From Chaetorhynchus papuensis (taxonomy: Eukaryota > Chordata > Aves > Passeriformes > Rhipiduridae): 64,000 nt of DNA. A program made the position numbers and the translations under genes. The notes under the pieces were generated by a model that saw only the letters and a program-made list of their open reading frames with translations, had not been told where the DNA came from and did no database searches. Positions 13,601 to 24,893 of this stretch are shown one piece after another. Every line of letters starts with the position of its first letter. The first letter of the stretch is position 1. The stretch is from contig VWYX01000881.1 in NCBI GenBank assembly GCA_013396525.1, positions 124,001 through 188,000 of the forward strand, written 5' to 3'.

Positions 13601-15870
13601 TCAGTTTTAATATAAACTGTTTTCTGCACTCCCTGATGTATTTAATTCAGTACTTAAATCTGAAAAGAGTAACATGTACCTCAGATAACTTTGATACGAA
13701 GGTACTAAAATATATTTTATTGCACTTGGAATGCTGTAGTCCTATTTACTTTTATGGAGAATCTCTCTGAAAAGAAATTCCCCAAAACAGGCTGCATGTG
13801 ACTTGGGATAGTCAAGGGAAGTAATTATATTGTTGCCTTCTGAATGAAGAAATGGTGAAAATACTTACACAGAGCTTCTTAATGTCTAGCTATGCTAAAT
13901 TTTGAGGGAAACAACTACATCTGCCAGTAAACACTCCTCCTGGGAAATTCTCTTCTTACTTAAAAGAAGTCTGCTTTAGCTTTGATACATTGCAGTCGAT
14001 ATATTTTAAGACTTTATTAAATATAAATGCAATGAAAATATGTTTCTCTTGGAAGGAGGAATACTCATAATTACAACGAAGTTATCATTCTTCTTTTCAG
14101 TCCTCATCACCTTTTTCACTGTAATATTTGTTGTTTTCAAGTACTGAAACCACCAGTAAGTGATCTCTGAGATTTTTATTGTACCTGTAATCCCCGACTG
14201 GGCAGAGCTTTCAAGAGTGTTTTTATAATGATGTGCAAAGAAAGCAGATAGCATGTTACAAACTCAGTCTAAAATATTCAGGAGCATAAATAAGTACTAA
14301 AAGAGGATAAACCCTACCTTGCTTCCCAGAATTAAAATTCTGATGGTGTTTTTTTCCTGGAAACTAGGAAAGTAATGACATGGCATTGACATTGTAATGG
14401 GTAGAAAAGATAATAGTCCGTTAGCAGCTACCTTTAAGAGTGTTTTCTGGTGTGGTGCAGCTGTTCTTGCAGGTGTTATCTCAAGATGAAGGAGTTAAGT
14501 TTAACACTTCTGGTTCTGGTCTTGGTCATTTGTTCTTCCTCATCTGCAGATTCCCCCGATAGGCAGTTCTACCTGGGTCTCATTTTTCATGTGTGTGTTT
14601 GTTTTTCCCTCTGTGTCATGAATCTAACAACTGTTTCTCAGGTGATGTTAAGGCACTTGTTAAAAAGAGTGGAGGAGGTGATACCACATGGTATATTATT
14701 GTAGTCCTCTATAGACTTAATGGAAAAACACAGATAATAAATCTATTGAGTAATTTCACTGGAAAAGCTGAGCAATATTTAGAATGTGTTTCACCTGGTG
14801 CACTTTGGTGCTGTAAAGACTTTGGGTGAGAACGTGGCAGTGAAAAAAAAAAAACCCCTTAGAGATTCTTTCCTTCTATTAACTGAATTGCATGTAATTT
14901 CACTTCCTATGGAAACAAAAGCAATGAAGACCACAGTAGTCTGTGATCAGTTTGCCATGTATTTATCTAGTTTTCTTGCTTCACATGGTGAATTCAGCAA
15001 CATTGGTAGAAAAGGGAGAGAAACTCCTTAAAGCCTAGTGAGGACACTTCTGAGCCTTAAAACACTGACCAACGTGTTTAACTTCTCCAGTGAACTGTCT
15101 GGGAACTTCTTCTCATTACACCTCTGCATTTCCCTCATTTAGGGGGTTCTAATAAAGTGCAAAACCTTTTTGTTCAAAGAGGAATTTGAATCTTAAATAA
15201 TCAGACAGTTCTGCTGAGATGAAGTTTCTGTAAGAGGAAAGATAGCACTGCAGGCCTAGTGAATTTGTAGTGACAAAAAGCCTTTGCACCCTAACTTCTC
15301 CACTCCTAACTTGCCTAGGTGCCAACTTCTGTTTTAAGGCAGTGCTTTCATTTCACTTGGGAAAAAGGTAGGAGTGAAAGATGAAAGAAAGATATTAGGG
15401 GAAAACATAGCAAGGCAGAAAAGCTTTCAAGACTGGGAATTCAAAAATTCAAACATGCTGTTCAGGTTTTTTGAGGAAGTATCTGCTGCCCATCATTTTC
15501 AAAGCAAGGGGCTCATTTTCCCCCAGAGCAATAGTTGACTTCACGTTTTGATTAAACAGATAATTTAGGTTCAACAAAGCAGGTGCCTTTTTGCCTTTTT
15601 GTTAAGCTTATCAAAAAATAATGGATAAAGATGATACTTTTCAAGGGCTCCAACTCAGGTTCTGGTTTTGGGAGAAGGGGAGAATTGTTGTGGGTTTTTT
15701 TTTTTCCTCCCCTATATTGGGGGTGAGGGGAGACTGAATATGGAAAGAGAACTTACTTATTTTTCTCCTTCATTTTTCAGGATACAGGACACCCCTGCAC
15801 AGCCAGTGATCCAAACACCTGTCTCATGCCGGTATCTCCTCAGCATTTCATTGATCTCTTCAAATTTTGA
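1580..15870 (+). CDS. FBXO25: FBXO25, F-box protein 25 (3' part of the gene, six coding exons)
   Basis: This is the spliced coding region join(1580..1672, 5271..5364, 6093..6277, 8140..8322, 10362..10505, 15781..15870), 789 nt, giving 262 residues and a TGA stop. The protein reads almost residue for residue as vertebrate FBXO25, for example RHGYCTLGEAFNRLDFSSAI, GVGKSVLVGNINIW and the C-terminal HFIDLFKF. It is closer to FBXO25 than to its paralogue FBXO32 (atrogin-1): NILYRFSDGWDIITLGQVTP is the FBXO25 form. FBXO25 is a substrate-recruiting subunit of an SCF (SKP1-CUL1-F-box) ubiquitin ligase, described as partly nuclear. The F-box lies in the exon at 8140-8322. Every junction has AG/GT borders and matching phase, and no frameshift or internal stop is seen. 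Roughly the first 100 residues, with the start codon and promoter, are outside the window to the left. It converges on TDRP, as in mammals. Confidence 0.96.
1673..5270 (+). other. FBXO25 intron, 3.6 kb
   Basis: The intron has no recognisable repeat copy. Its only notable content is an antisense open frame at 4640-5044 (134 codons), listed separately. Short ORFs elsewhere look like chance. Confidence 0.8.
4640..5044 (-). other. Unexplained 134-codon antisense ORF in an FBXO25 intron
   Basis: This ATG-initiated frame is the longest in the AT-rich part of the window. It has mixed, protein-like composition with three cysteines close together near the N-terminus and a helical middle (DLMARNITLNRYQLPELQLL). 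No domain, signal peptide or family is recognised, and no promoter or splice context is evident. Given the number of frames in 64 kb of DNA, an ORF of this length by chance is plausible. Confidence 0.15.
5271..5364 (+). CDS. FBXO25: FBXO25 coding exon
   Basis: The exon encodes LLQLIAKSQLTSLSGAAQKN and continues to NILDKIVQK, ending after the first base of a Val codon. The acceptor is TTTGTCATAG and the donor is G|GTAAGA. The segment is a leucine-rich helical region that the family shares between the N-terminus and the F-box. It has one Ala where I recall Val in human FBXO25; otherwise it matches. Confidence 0.95.
6093..6277 (+). CDS. FBXO25: FBXO25 coding exon
   Basis: The exon completes the split Val codon and encodes MEDQYNPRLIKDLLQDLSST through VGKSVLVGNINIWICRLETI to LKNLQMNK, 62 codons with the split one. 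The acceptor is TTTGTTTTCCAG and the donor is AAG|GTATAT. The first residues (VMEDQYN) differ from the VLDDHHN I recall for human, an ordinary substitution pattern at the least conserved part of this exon. Confidence 0.95.
6278..8139 (+). other. FBXO25 intron with a local GC-rich block
   Basis: The intron is AT-rich apart from a GC-rich island at about 7060-7480 in which overlapping ORFs are open on both strands. A short direct duplication of an 18-bp unit (TTAATGTTTTAATAG core) lies near 6431-6466. No exon is recognised. Confidence 0.7.
8140..8322 (+). CDS. FBXO25: FBXO25 coding exon carrying the F-box
   Basis: The 61 codons run from QVNNGLTLSDLPVHMLNNIL to WKKLCQYHFAEKQ. The F-box is visible as LSDLPxHMLNNIL, then DIITLGQVTPTLYMLSEDRQ, then LWKKLCQ; this is the surface that binds SKP1. 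The acceptor is TATTTCCAG|CAA and the donor is CAG|GTAATA. Phase is 0 at both ends. The usual Leu-Pro core of the motif is intact, so SKP1 binding should be preserved. Confidence 0.96.
8323..10361 (+). other. FBXO25 intron, 2.0 kb
   Basis: AT-rich intron between the F-box exon and the Cys/His exon. I see no repeat, RNA gene or further exon in it. Confidence 0.75.
10362..10505 (+). CDS. FBXO25: FBXO25 coding exon
   Basis: The exon encodes FCRHLIPSEKGHIDWKLMYF to EQYGDTLHFCRHCSILFWK, 48 codons in phase 0. The acceptor is TTATGTCTAG and the donor is AAG|GTAAGA. It includes a small Cys/His cluster (CRHC) conserved between FBXO25 and FBXO32. It reads HLIPSEK where I recall HLILSEK in human, a single substitution. 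Confidence 0.95.
12155..12525 (+). mobile_element. CR1 LINE fragment (3' region, degraded)
   Basis: The fragment runs in CR1 sense: a segment like CACTCATTAGACCATCTGGG, then CTGGATGAAGTTCAGG, then a TGTGAGGAGTGGCTGGAGAA-type stretch. It ends with GAGCAGGAGGCTGGGCTGGA and ATCATTCTGTGACC, the typical CR1 3' tail. The middle is rearranged or deleted relative to the usual order. It lies inside the last FBXO25 intron. Confidence 0.75.
12566..12616. repeat. Perfect 19-bp inverted repeat with a 13-nt loop
   Basis: TTAAAATAAATGATGATCA at 12566-12584 is exactly complementary to 12598-12616. The 13 bases between form a loop (ATCTGTTTCAGCC). It begins about 40 bases after the CR1 tail. The stem is AT-rich; it could be a hairpin in FBXO25 pre-mRNA or the remnant of a small palindromic element. 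Confidence 0.85.
14486..14829 (+). CDS. Candidate small secreted protein nested in FBXO25 (or its relic)
   Basis: An ATG at 14486, just after a possible acceptor (CTGTTCTTGCAG), opens with MKELSLTLLVLVLVICSSSS. This is a textbook signal-peptide profile: a charged n-region, a hydrophobic core and small residues before a likely cleavage site. The frame can pass by a GT...AG intron (14577-14641) into a second open segment starting DVKALVKKSGGG and ending LECVSPGALWCCKDFG with a stop after 14826. The phases agree (1 to 1). An intron of 65 bases with a GTCTCA donor would be unusually short and weak, so a frameshifted relic is as likely. The closing C-x7-CC spacing recalls the end of beta-defensins, but the other cysteines are missing and I do not recognise the family. 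It may also be chance. Confidence 0.22.
15781..15870 (+). CDS. FBXO25: FBXO25 terminal coding exon and stop
   Basis: The acceptor has a strong pyrimidine tract (TTTTTCTCCTTCATTTTTCAG). The exon encodes DTGHPCTASDPNTCLMPVSP, then QHFIDLFKF and TGA at 15868-15870. The C-terminal sequence is the hallmark end of the FBXO25/FBXO32 family; in FBXO32 the extreme C-terminus resembles a class II PDZ ligand. Confidence 0.95.
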   Translation, partial: DTGHPCTASDPNTCLMPVSPQHFIDLFKF

Positions 15871-17010
15871 GATGTTCAGTAGCTGTCCTCCTGTGTTTGT
15901 GGCCATTTTTGTGAAGAGTCAGGCAGGATATGTTATGCTTTTTGTGCAATATATTTAAGTGTAATGTTGTATTGTAGTTTAAAAAAATATGTGGGGGACA
16001 TTATCAGAAAGGTTTATTTGGTGTATTGCTTTTGTGCAGAATAGAGAGGAGGAGAAGGAGAAACATTAAGACAATTTCTTTGTCAGGAAATCTCCAGTGG
16101 ACTTTTTTTCAAGTCCAAGAAAGGCCACTTTAATCTCAACTTTAAATCCATGCTTTTGATGCCTTAATAGTTGGTTAAAATTATGTAGGGGAGTTTTGAA
16201 AATTTCATGGAAGAATTAAACTACTCTTGCAGGGACCAAAGGAGGGGTTTTTTTGTTAATCCTTCTTTCTATAAGCCATGGTTTTCAAAACACCTCCATA
16301 TAATTTGCACTATTATAAAGAATAGGCCAATATTCTCTTAGTCTCTTACTACATCATTACAAAGGTGGCATTAATTATTGTGAGCTAGTGAATAAAATAT
16401 AACTGGTTATATCTGCTGTTGAACCTATATGAATGAAGGAAATCAACCAATTTTTGTACATACATTATGCAAAAATATTTATTTTTCTTAAGGACTTTAT
16501 TAAACCTATAACCTATCTTAGAACATCCTGCAGAACTCATGAGACCAATGTGGGGCTACTGGAAATCTTTCTGATGGTAGCTACAGCCTTCATTTATATG
16601 GAATGTCTACAAATGCAACTGCATTAATTCATCTTCTAAGAAGAAGACATTATTGAAATTTAATGAGAATGGAGTTGCTTGTTTCTAGGCTGGTACAGTG
16701 GCAGAACACTACTCTACCAACTGAGGTTCTAACCTGACAAGCTGAGGGAAACACTGACAGTCAGTCTGAGCTGGAGCACCTTCTGCCTAGTTAATCAGAT
16801 GATAAATTCTCCAGAAGCTATTTTGTTCCATCCTGTAGAACAAAACTTGGCTTAAGCAGGTAAAGGAAAAATGACAGAAGTTTTGGGTTTGTCAATGAAA
16901 TTTAACAATATGTAATATACAGAAAAAATAAATCATGTACCATATTCTGCACTTGCTTGTTCTGAATCTAGTTTTGTACAGTGTAATAAATCATGTTTTT
17001 ATCTGTTATT
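15871..17010 (+). other. FBXO25: FBXO25 3' untranslated region (probable)
   Basis: This AT-rich tract follows the FBXO25 stop and holds no coding exon I recognise. Canonical AATAAA hexamers lie at 16391-16396, 16927-16932 and 16985-16990. The last two are close together and are followed by a GT-containing stretch, so the main mRNA end is probably near 17000. The end is inferred, not seen. Confidence 0.5.
16985..16990 (+). terminator. FBXO25: Candidate poly(A) signal of FBXO25
   Basis: This AATAAA is the last of three in the tract after the FBXO25 stop. A second hexamer at 16927-16932 could serve equally well, and 16391-16396 could give a shorter transcript. The choice is inferred. Confidence 0.4.
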
Positions 17011-18249
17011 CCTAGAAGCCTCTGGTGCACAGAGATGAATCAATTTGAATTTTGTAAGGTCTTTCTGTAACCTGTTGTCTATATTAATTGGTAATGGAAG
17101 GAGAAGCATCCAAGCAGTCCTGGTGCTATTGCTTTACTGTAGTTGGTTGTATTGGATTGTATCCTTTTTGTATAGGATAGCTGGGCTGTTAATAGGCTGC
17201 ACAAGAAGAAGATAATATTAATTTCCTCAAATAGTTTTATGTTAACTATCTTGGTGATTGAATTGAATTGCTGATAGGTGGATTTTTAAATACAGGGTTT
17301 TGTGGATTTTCTTTTCTTTCTTTCAATTCAGGTGTTGGCAATGGCCATAGTAATGGCCAGGTGTGGAGCCAGGGACCTCCATTCTTATTCCTGTTCATTC
17401 AGAGCATTGCTGCAAGCCTTGCATTCCCAGCCATGCACTGCTGTAGCCACTGGATTTGTGAAGGACCCAGCAGCCCTTCTTTTAACAACAATTTGCACCC
17501 CATTTATTTAATTCCTGTAATAGCTCAGGTGCTTTCCTCTGTGACCTCAGTAACCGTGACAGTGGCTGGTGACAGCTAATCCACTAATCACTCCTTTACA
17601 GGGGTTATGGTTTTGCTACCCTTCATAAAACGTCCTGTAAATACATGGATGCTTTCTCTGAGAGCTTCAAAGAAAGGTTTTAAAGCCAGCATTTGGTTTA
17701 ATGCTTCTGTGAGCTCTTCCCCCTCGTGCTGAAGGCCTCTGCTGAGGGACTGTGCAGAACCACCTCTCCTGCAGACAGAGGGCAAAGCTCTTACACTGTT
17801 ACCTGAGAGCTACCCAGCACTGAAAAGACAAATAAGGAGACAGCTGGGGAAAGGTATTAAGAGAGCTGAGAGGAACCTCTCTCCTAGCCACTGAATTGAG
17901 GAGGGAGAGAAATTACTTTAAGGTTTTATAAGCCATTTTAAGACAGGTTTGGAAAAGAATCACTATCTGTAAAACTAATTTTCTGTTCTCTTAGAACAGT
18001 CAGGCTTACTCTCCCTTTCCCTTTCACTACTTGTTGTCTTGCTCTTTCTTCAGTAGCAAAAAAGCCTTTGACAGGCTGAAGGTTAAGTTCTGAGATGTGT
18101 CCTATGTGTGGATATCCATTTAGGATAACCAGGGTGTCCCATTGGTCTCAGAGGGCAGGAGCTGAGTTGAAAAGACGCAGGACTCTGCCTTGTATTTCAA
18201 AGGCTTCATTCTACTCTCACAGGTTGGTTGAGGGTGGGAGGGACCCAGC
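17011..18249. other. Intergenic sequence after FBXO25
   Basis: No exon or repeat family was recognised. Two overlapping + ORFs near 17268-17579 have no family resemblance and no splice context. Confidence 0.6.
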
Positions 18250-18755
18250 TGAAGCAGGGTTGGCTAGAGCTGGTTGTCTAGGACTTTGCCCAGAACTGTG
18301 TCTAGATGGCTTTTGAGTATCTCCAAGGAAAGTGACTCCACAGCCTCTCTGGGCAGCCTGTGCCAGTGTTTGGTCACCCTCACAGTAACAGAGCATTTCC
18401 TGATGTTCAGGTAACACCTCCTCTGTTGCAGTTTGTGCCTCTTGCCCCTGGTCCTTTCAGTGCCCACTGATGAGCCTGGCTCCCTTCTCCTTCCACCTTC
18501 CCTTCAGGTATTTCTAGATGATGAGATCCCCCTTGAGCCTTCTCTCTTCCAGGCTGAACAGTTCCAGCTGCCTCAGCTTTTTGTCCCAGGACAGATGCTC
18601 CAGTCATCTCCTTTTCCTTACACCTTTATCACCTTTATGACCCTTCACTTGACTCTCTGCAGTAGGTCCATGTAGCCCACAAACCGTATTTGTGTCAAGG
18701 GCACATTGCTTGGCTCGTGTTCAACTTGGTGCCCACCAGGACCCCCAGGCCCCAA
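18250..18755 (-). mobile_element. CR1 LINE fragment, reverse orientation
   Basis: On + it reads as the complement of a CR1 3' end: CTAGAGCTGGTTGTCTAGGA, then CACAGCCTCTCTGGGCAGCC, then AGCATTTCCTGATGTTCAGG, TTGTGCCTCTTGCCCCTGG and the GAGCCTTCTCTCTTCCAGGC segment, ending near CCACCAGGACCCCCAGGCC. The very 3' tail is missing. It lies between FBXO25 and TDRP. The ORFs across it on both strands are shadows of the repeat. Confidence 0.88.
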
Positions 18756-21700
18756 AGCCAGCAAGGTGGCTTTTTAAACCTTTCTTCAGGTTTGAGGAGA
18801 AAAAAAAGAAGAGGTGGGAGAAGAGATGTGCACAGATGTGCTGAGAAGCACTTCAGTTCAGGACTCTTTTTAAAAAAAAATCTTGAACACTGAGTGCAGA
18901 ATCACATTGCCATGAGCAGTGTTACAAGCTTGTAACACTCAGCAAAACTGAGCTTTGGGAATAGTTTCATGAACTGGTTAAATATTTAGTGAATACATTG
19001 CTTAGAGTAGGCAAATATGAGCTTGATTAAGAGTAATGATGTGATCTGAAGTCATTGGATGCATAGCAGGACAACTTTCAATTGTGTTACTTAAGCAAAA
19101 AGCTAAGGCAGTGATTTTGGTAATAGGGTTGGTGGTGTTTGGGTGTTTGTGTTGGTCTGTTTTGGTTTTTTTAACTCACATAAAGAGATGGGAAAGGATT
19201 TCACCTTTAGGATAACAGTGTTGTTAATGCCTCACCTGAAGCACAGAATGTATTTTGAGAGCCTGAATTCTCTCCTTTTCCTTTACACCAGCACTTACTC
19301 AGGTAACCTAAACCATTGTAACCATGAGAAGGGTTATGCCTTAGTGTGAAACCTCTGCTCTTTGGCCTCCTGTGTGCTGCTGCCCCAGGCAAAGAAAGGC
19401 AGGTGCTGTCCCCTCCAGCAGAAAGGGTGCCTTGAAATGTGCTCTAAATCTCTACAGCACAGCTCCACAGCTTTTGTCCCCAAACCTGGATCTGCTTAGA
19501 GACAGATTTTGCAGTGGCAATGGTAGGAAATAATGTTTGAACTGTGGCCCCTCCATGATCACTTCCCAGTCCTGGGTGATTTGGGTTTTAGTGAATTCTG
19601 GTCCTGAGAAACAATAATGATTCAAAGGCAATCAGGACATTCTCTGCCATAGCCCACAAGGAGCTTGAAATTACAGTTTTTGAAAACAAGATCTTCCTTC
19701 CCACTCCCCAGTCACTGCCTCCCAAACCTGTCTTTGAGAGACTCCTGGCCTTTTTTATTACATTCTCTCCCAACAGTTTTGTTCACCTGTTTCTGGGAAA
19801 AGACACTCTGCCGTGGACCTTTTCCAAGAGCACTGAGTGAACCTTTCTCCTTGGATGTCAGACAGGACTGAGGCTCTTATCTGGAAAAAACGGAGGAGTG
19901 GGACCTTGCTCTTCCTTTCCCCCTGTTCCCTATCCCTGGGGAAAGGATTAAGTTGCTTTAGGTTCATTTTAGCAGGAAGAAGCTGAATATCAAGAAAACA
20001 CCAAGCTCAAATCAAGAGCTCTGCACTAGGACTGGCACCGAAATCCCAGTGGCCTTTCTGCAGTCTAGGAGGCAGAAGTAATGAAGGCTAGCAGGAACGA
20101 GAGGGTGGGATGGGGAACAGTAGCACAACGTTTTGGATTTAGTGGTGCACAAATTAGCACAGTTACAGCTCCATCATTGGCAAAGAACTCAGAAGGAGGC
20201 TAGACCCTTAATATCCAACTACGATTGCTTGAATTGGCAGAGAGATAGATACCTGCATTAAATAAATCAAACAATATCAAATGTTTGGAAACACTTGGTA
20301 AATTATGGTTCAGACTATTGAAGCATTAGCTAATTCTGCTATACACTTGCAGTGTTTTTATACTTTCATCTGCAAGGCTCAGGTCCAACCCCTCAAAGAC
20401 ACTGGAACATAATTCCCAGCAAAATTCCTACTAAGTTCAGTAGGATTAGGGTTACTTTTAAAGCTTAAAATGTCTGTATTGAAGGACATGACAGAAAAGT
20501 GGATTCAGAACAGGAGAGGTGAGAGTAAAAATTTTTTCTTTCTATTCCCATGGGCCATTCTCTGTGCCACACACAGACCTGTCCCTCTACCTGTCAGACA
20601 TGCTGGTAGTGCTTATTTCCTGCAGGTTTATTTGTACATTCTTCTAAAATATGAATAAAATGTTCAGTTTCATATTTGTTGCACTTCATAGTCATTGTGC
20701 CTTCAGCTGAAAGTTTTTCTAACAATTTTCAAGGCCTACACTAACGGCCGCCAGTTAATTCTGAAATTTACTTACTTGATTTTTATATGCTCTGCCCACT
20801 TGAATGCTGTTTTTCTGCAGTATTTATAGCAAAACAATAATGGAGGAATAATGGAGGAATAATTCATTTGCTAAAGTCAGTTGTCATTCCCACGTAATGC
20901 TCAGATATAGAACAAAGTTCTGCATGCTGAGAGCACCTCTTCCCAATGTTTTGGTCCCTGTCATTCTCTTAGGCACAGCCATTATTCTTAGCCCTATTTC
21001 TGCTGGAAACTTTAAGAGCTGCAAACCTGCATTACCCTTCTGAGCTCAGTGGTATCCCTTTAGAACTTGGTGAATTTATAAAAGCACTGCTTTGGCAGCA
21101 TTTTCACTAGAAGCAGACCTGCTTGGCCATAATGCAGCAGCTCCAGCCTGTCCCAGGCTGCACCTCTGCTGTTTTTCCTCACACAGCTGCACAGTGCACA
21201 GCCTGATCCCGTGCTCTCTGTGCCCTTACACTGCAGCCTGACCATGCTGGAGCAGCCACGGGGCAGATGTGAGACCACCACTAACCAGGATGGGTGTTGC
21301 TCCACTGCCCAGTTCAGCCACCTCACTGCAGTCAATTCATCCAACCACCACTTCAGCTCTTGCTGCGAGCTGCCCCTGTGCCTTCTGCTGATCCTCTCTT
21401 TCTTCTACCACCTGCACTCACCTCCATTTCTCATCAACTCACTCTAATTTACAGGCATAGTAATATGGAATAGATCTGGGGAAGTGTTTGCTGCAAGTTG
21501 CAGAGCACCAACATTACCAACAAACAGAACTTGCTGTTTGGACCTGTGCACACGGGATGTTCTTTTCAATTGCTTATCACAGCCAAAAGTCCTGGTCTTG
21601 AATAGGAAAACCACAACAAAACACCAGGAAAAAGGACTAGATGTGTGTTAGTTCTGATTCTCTAACACCAAAACCTGGCCTAATAGTAAATATTGGTACT

Positions 21701-24341
21701 AACAGCTGTAGGAACATTCCCAGAATGTGTAGGAATATTCTCTTTATAGTGTGCTTCATTCCTAGATGCCAGAACATCTGCTCCTTCCCTAGTCTGAAAC
21801 CCTCTCCCTGTGACCAGTGCATCCAGTTCTCACAGCACAGCTCAGGAGCTCTGATCTTGCACCGTGGCCTCAGCTGCTGCTCACCTTGGCCACGGTGGTT
21901 TGGTCAGGTCACACCTGCTCTCGGGCAGGGAGCACTGAGGAAGCCATGCAGATGGGTTACTGCACTTCAGGGTTAGTTTATAAAATTTAAAAAAGAGCAA
22001 GTATATTTCATAAAGTCTCTAATTTTCAAAATAACCCTATATGCAGATTTACTCTATCTGTAGTATGGCTTCTGGGAATCTTGTGCTTCATCCCATCAAA
22101 CAATGGTTTACTTCCTAGTGGGAAATGATGCTTGACTTGTTTTCCTTTTTTTGTCCTATCAAATGTTGGTTGCCAAGTTTCTGTCCAAATGTTCAAGAGA
22201 TAAACTGTTTACAGGCACTAACTACACTGAAGGCATTTCAGCTTAAAAGGGGGTGTTGGTCATGGGAGAAACAGCAAAGAGTAGGTCTTCATGTAATCAG
22301 GATGTCTTTGCATGTGTGACCCCCCCCAAAAGCTAATAGACCACAAGTACAAAAATAAAACAAAGAATAATTAATATTAATCATCTTAGAAATGATGATG
22401 ACATTAGAAAGCTTTAGCAGAAAAAAATAATATGCCAAGTACAGTACTTGGTGTCAGGATACATTGGTCTCCCTTCCTTTCTCCAGCACAAACACACCAC
22501 GGTGTTTCCTCCCTCCCTCAAATACCAGAAGCATTTTGCAGTGTAACCTTGCAGAGAATCCAAGACTCCTGGACAAACAAGATGGTCAAGACAACAGCAT
22601 TTGGGGGAATTTCAAGGAAAAAAGGAACAAGATAAAGGCCAAAAGACATTGCTCACTTAGAGGAAAGCTTCTGTACCAAATCTGATCTATTTTACTACAC
22701 AATCTCAAATAATTAAACCAGCCAGTTCTCTGAAAAAGTACTTAAACTCAACTGTTTAGTCTCCTTAGTACAAGGGGCTGGAGCAACTAGAAAGCAAAAT
22801 ACCATATGATTAGTTTCAGAAGTGGACAAACCAGTCTCAGAAAACACAACTGTGCACTTTTCTATGCAAAGAATATTATTTTTTCTTTTCCAATAGCAAA
22901 CTCACAGTTCAAAATGTGTTATTAAGCTTCCAGTAGTGTTATTTGGGTCTCAAGAGCATAAAATTTAAATGCCAGCCAAGCTTCTACCAGATTGTTATGG
23001 ACTCAAACGAATATACTCACTTTTCTTGCATCTTTTAGTAATGGCTAGGCACAGAATAGGAAAAATTTCTTCCCAAATACAGAGCAGGTATTTCTTTCTT
23101 CATTATCAGTGATAGCAGTTGGTAGATACCACATGAAAAACCATCATCCCCCTCCACTTTGTTTATTACTATATATCTCATATAAATTTCTATTATTTAT
23201 ATCCGTATTTTTAATTGTTTTCATACTCTTTATTTCTTTGTAACTATAGCAGCAGCATTATTTTCTGCTATGATGCTGGTGGCACTTACAATAAATGTAA
23301 TTCTCTCATTCTGATTTCTAAACTGGCTTTTTTGCCTGTATGTTTGATTCCCTGTCTTGTATGGTACAAAGTAGTCATGCTACAAGAAATTTTTGAGACT
23401 GACCATATCTAATGATACCCACTTTTGCCAACTATCACTGGTGATAAGCCTTTTAGGAAATTACTTTTCTTCTTCACAGTCCTGGTTTTATTTCCCAGAT
23501 ACGTCAGAAACAAAGTAGCAGGCACTCAGAGGAAAAAGAAATCAAACCAACCAACCCAAATTAGCAAGAACAGCTCAGATATACAAGAAAGAGCTAAATA
23601 ATATGTACATTCATGTTTTCAGATTGCACGGGACTGACAGTTTTGTCATCCAACATTCCCACACAATAGCAAGTGCTTTGAAACGTTGTGGAAATTGAGA
23701 CAGATTCAGGCCTGATTCACCTGGCTGTGGGAACATTTCAAAATTTGGCAGGGTCCTTGTCTATGCAGGCTCTGGAAAGGCAGCTCCTTCCCCTTCCTTT
23801 CACCTGCAGCGATGTGCACCTTACCCACCTGTGTCTAGTCAGAGGCATCTCAATTCAGCCTTTTTTTCCCCCCTAAGAATATAACTCATACAAGCAAAAT
23901 TCTCTGGTTTAGCTACTTCATGCACTACAGTAAGAAACATCTTTCCTAAATGTTCCCTGCTAAGTCTGTGTAGATAACCACAAAGCCAGCAGACTGGAGT
24001 GGAGGAGTGGGAGACTGACAATAAACCTCCTGGTGCAGCTGCTCCCCTGGCAGCAGGGGCTGCTCCTCACGTGTCACAGGCTGTCCAGGTCTCACCTTGT
24101 TTGGGGCCAGTGTTTGCAAAAGCCTTTCAGGTCCTCCACTTCACGTGTAGCTGGTGAAATTTTCAGGGAAAGAATGCTGCTCTGCCCAAGCTTTCACAAC
24201 AGCCAATAAGTTAAAAAAAACCCAAAAAACAACAAACCCACAACATTTTAAACCAATAAATTCCAATAAAGTGAAGTATTTTTAGTTTGTTGAAACCAAT
24301 GAATTCTTGTCACTGTAAAAGCAGTGTGTGATGCCCTAAAT
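18756..24341. other. Intergenic region between the 3' ends of FBXO25 and TDRP
   Basis: This AT-rich stretch has moderately GC-rich patches near 21060-21440 and 21780-21975 and no exon I can identify. A short tandem duplication (GGAGGAATAAT unit) lies at about 20838-20862. Nothing else is apparent. Confidence 0.6.
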
Positions 24342-24893
24342 NNNNNNNNNNNNNNNNNNNNNNNNNNNNNNNNNNNNNNNNNNNNNNNNNNNNNNNNNNN
24401 NNNNNNNNNNNNNNNNNNNNNNNNNNNNNNNNNNNNNNNNNNNNNNNNNNNNNNNNNNNNNNNNNNNNNNNNNNNNNNNNNNNNNNNNNNNNNNNNNNNN
24501 NNNNNNNNNNNNNNNNNNNNNNNNNNNNNNNNNNNNNNNNNNNNNNNNNNNNNNNNNNNNNNNNNNNNNNNNNNNNNNNNNNNNNNNNNNNNNNNNNNNN
24601 NNNNNNNNNNNNNNNNNNNNNNNNNNNNNNNNNNNNNNNNNNNNNNNNNNNNNNNNNNNNNNNNNNNNNNNNNNNNNNNNNNNNNNNNNNNNNNNNNNNN
24701 NNNNNNNNNNNNNNNNNNNNNNNNNNNNNNNNNNNNNNNNNNNNNNNNNNNNNNNNNNNNNNNNNNNNNNNNNNNNNNNNNNNNNNNNNNNNNNNNNNNN
24801 NNNNNNNNNNNNNNNNNNNNNNNNNNNNNNNNNNNNNNNNNNNNNNNNNNNNNNNNNNNNNNNNNNNNNNNNNNNNNNNNNNNNNNNNNNNNN
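24342..24893. other. Assembly gap (552 N)
   Basis: An uninterrupted run of N. The true length may differ. It lies just beyond the likely 3' end of TDRP, so any alternative distal TDRP poly(A) site could be hidden here. Frames spanning the gap are artefacts. Confidence 0.99.

Larger units (their letters stand above)
10506..15780 (+). other. FBXO25 last intron, 5.3 kb
   Basis: This is the longest FBXO25 intron in the window. It contains a CR1 fragment (about 12155-12525), a perfect 19-bp inverted repeat (12566-12616) and a secreted-protein-like pair of open frames (14486-14829), each listed separately. Confidence 0.8.

Noticed and set aside
14486..14829. Calling the nested ORF pair an avian beta-defensin outright
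   Set aside because: Only the signal-like leader and a terminal C-x7-CC remain; the six-cysteine pattern is absent, so it stays an unassigned candidate.
18217..18675. Four overlapping ORFs on both strands
   Set aside because: They fall on the reverse CR1 copy and are shadows of the repeat.
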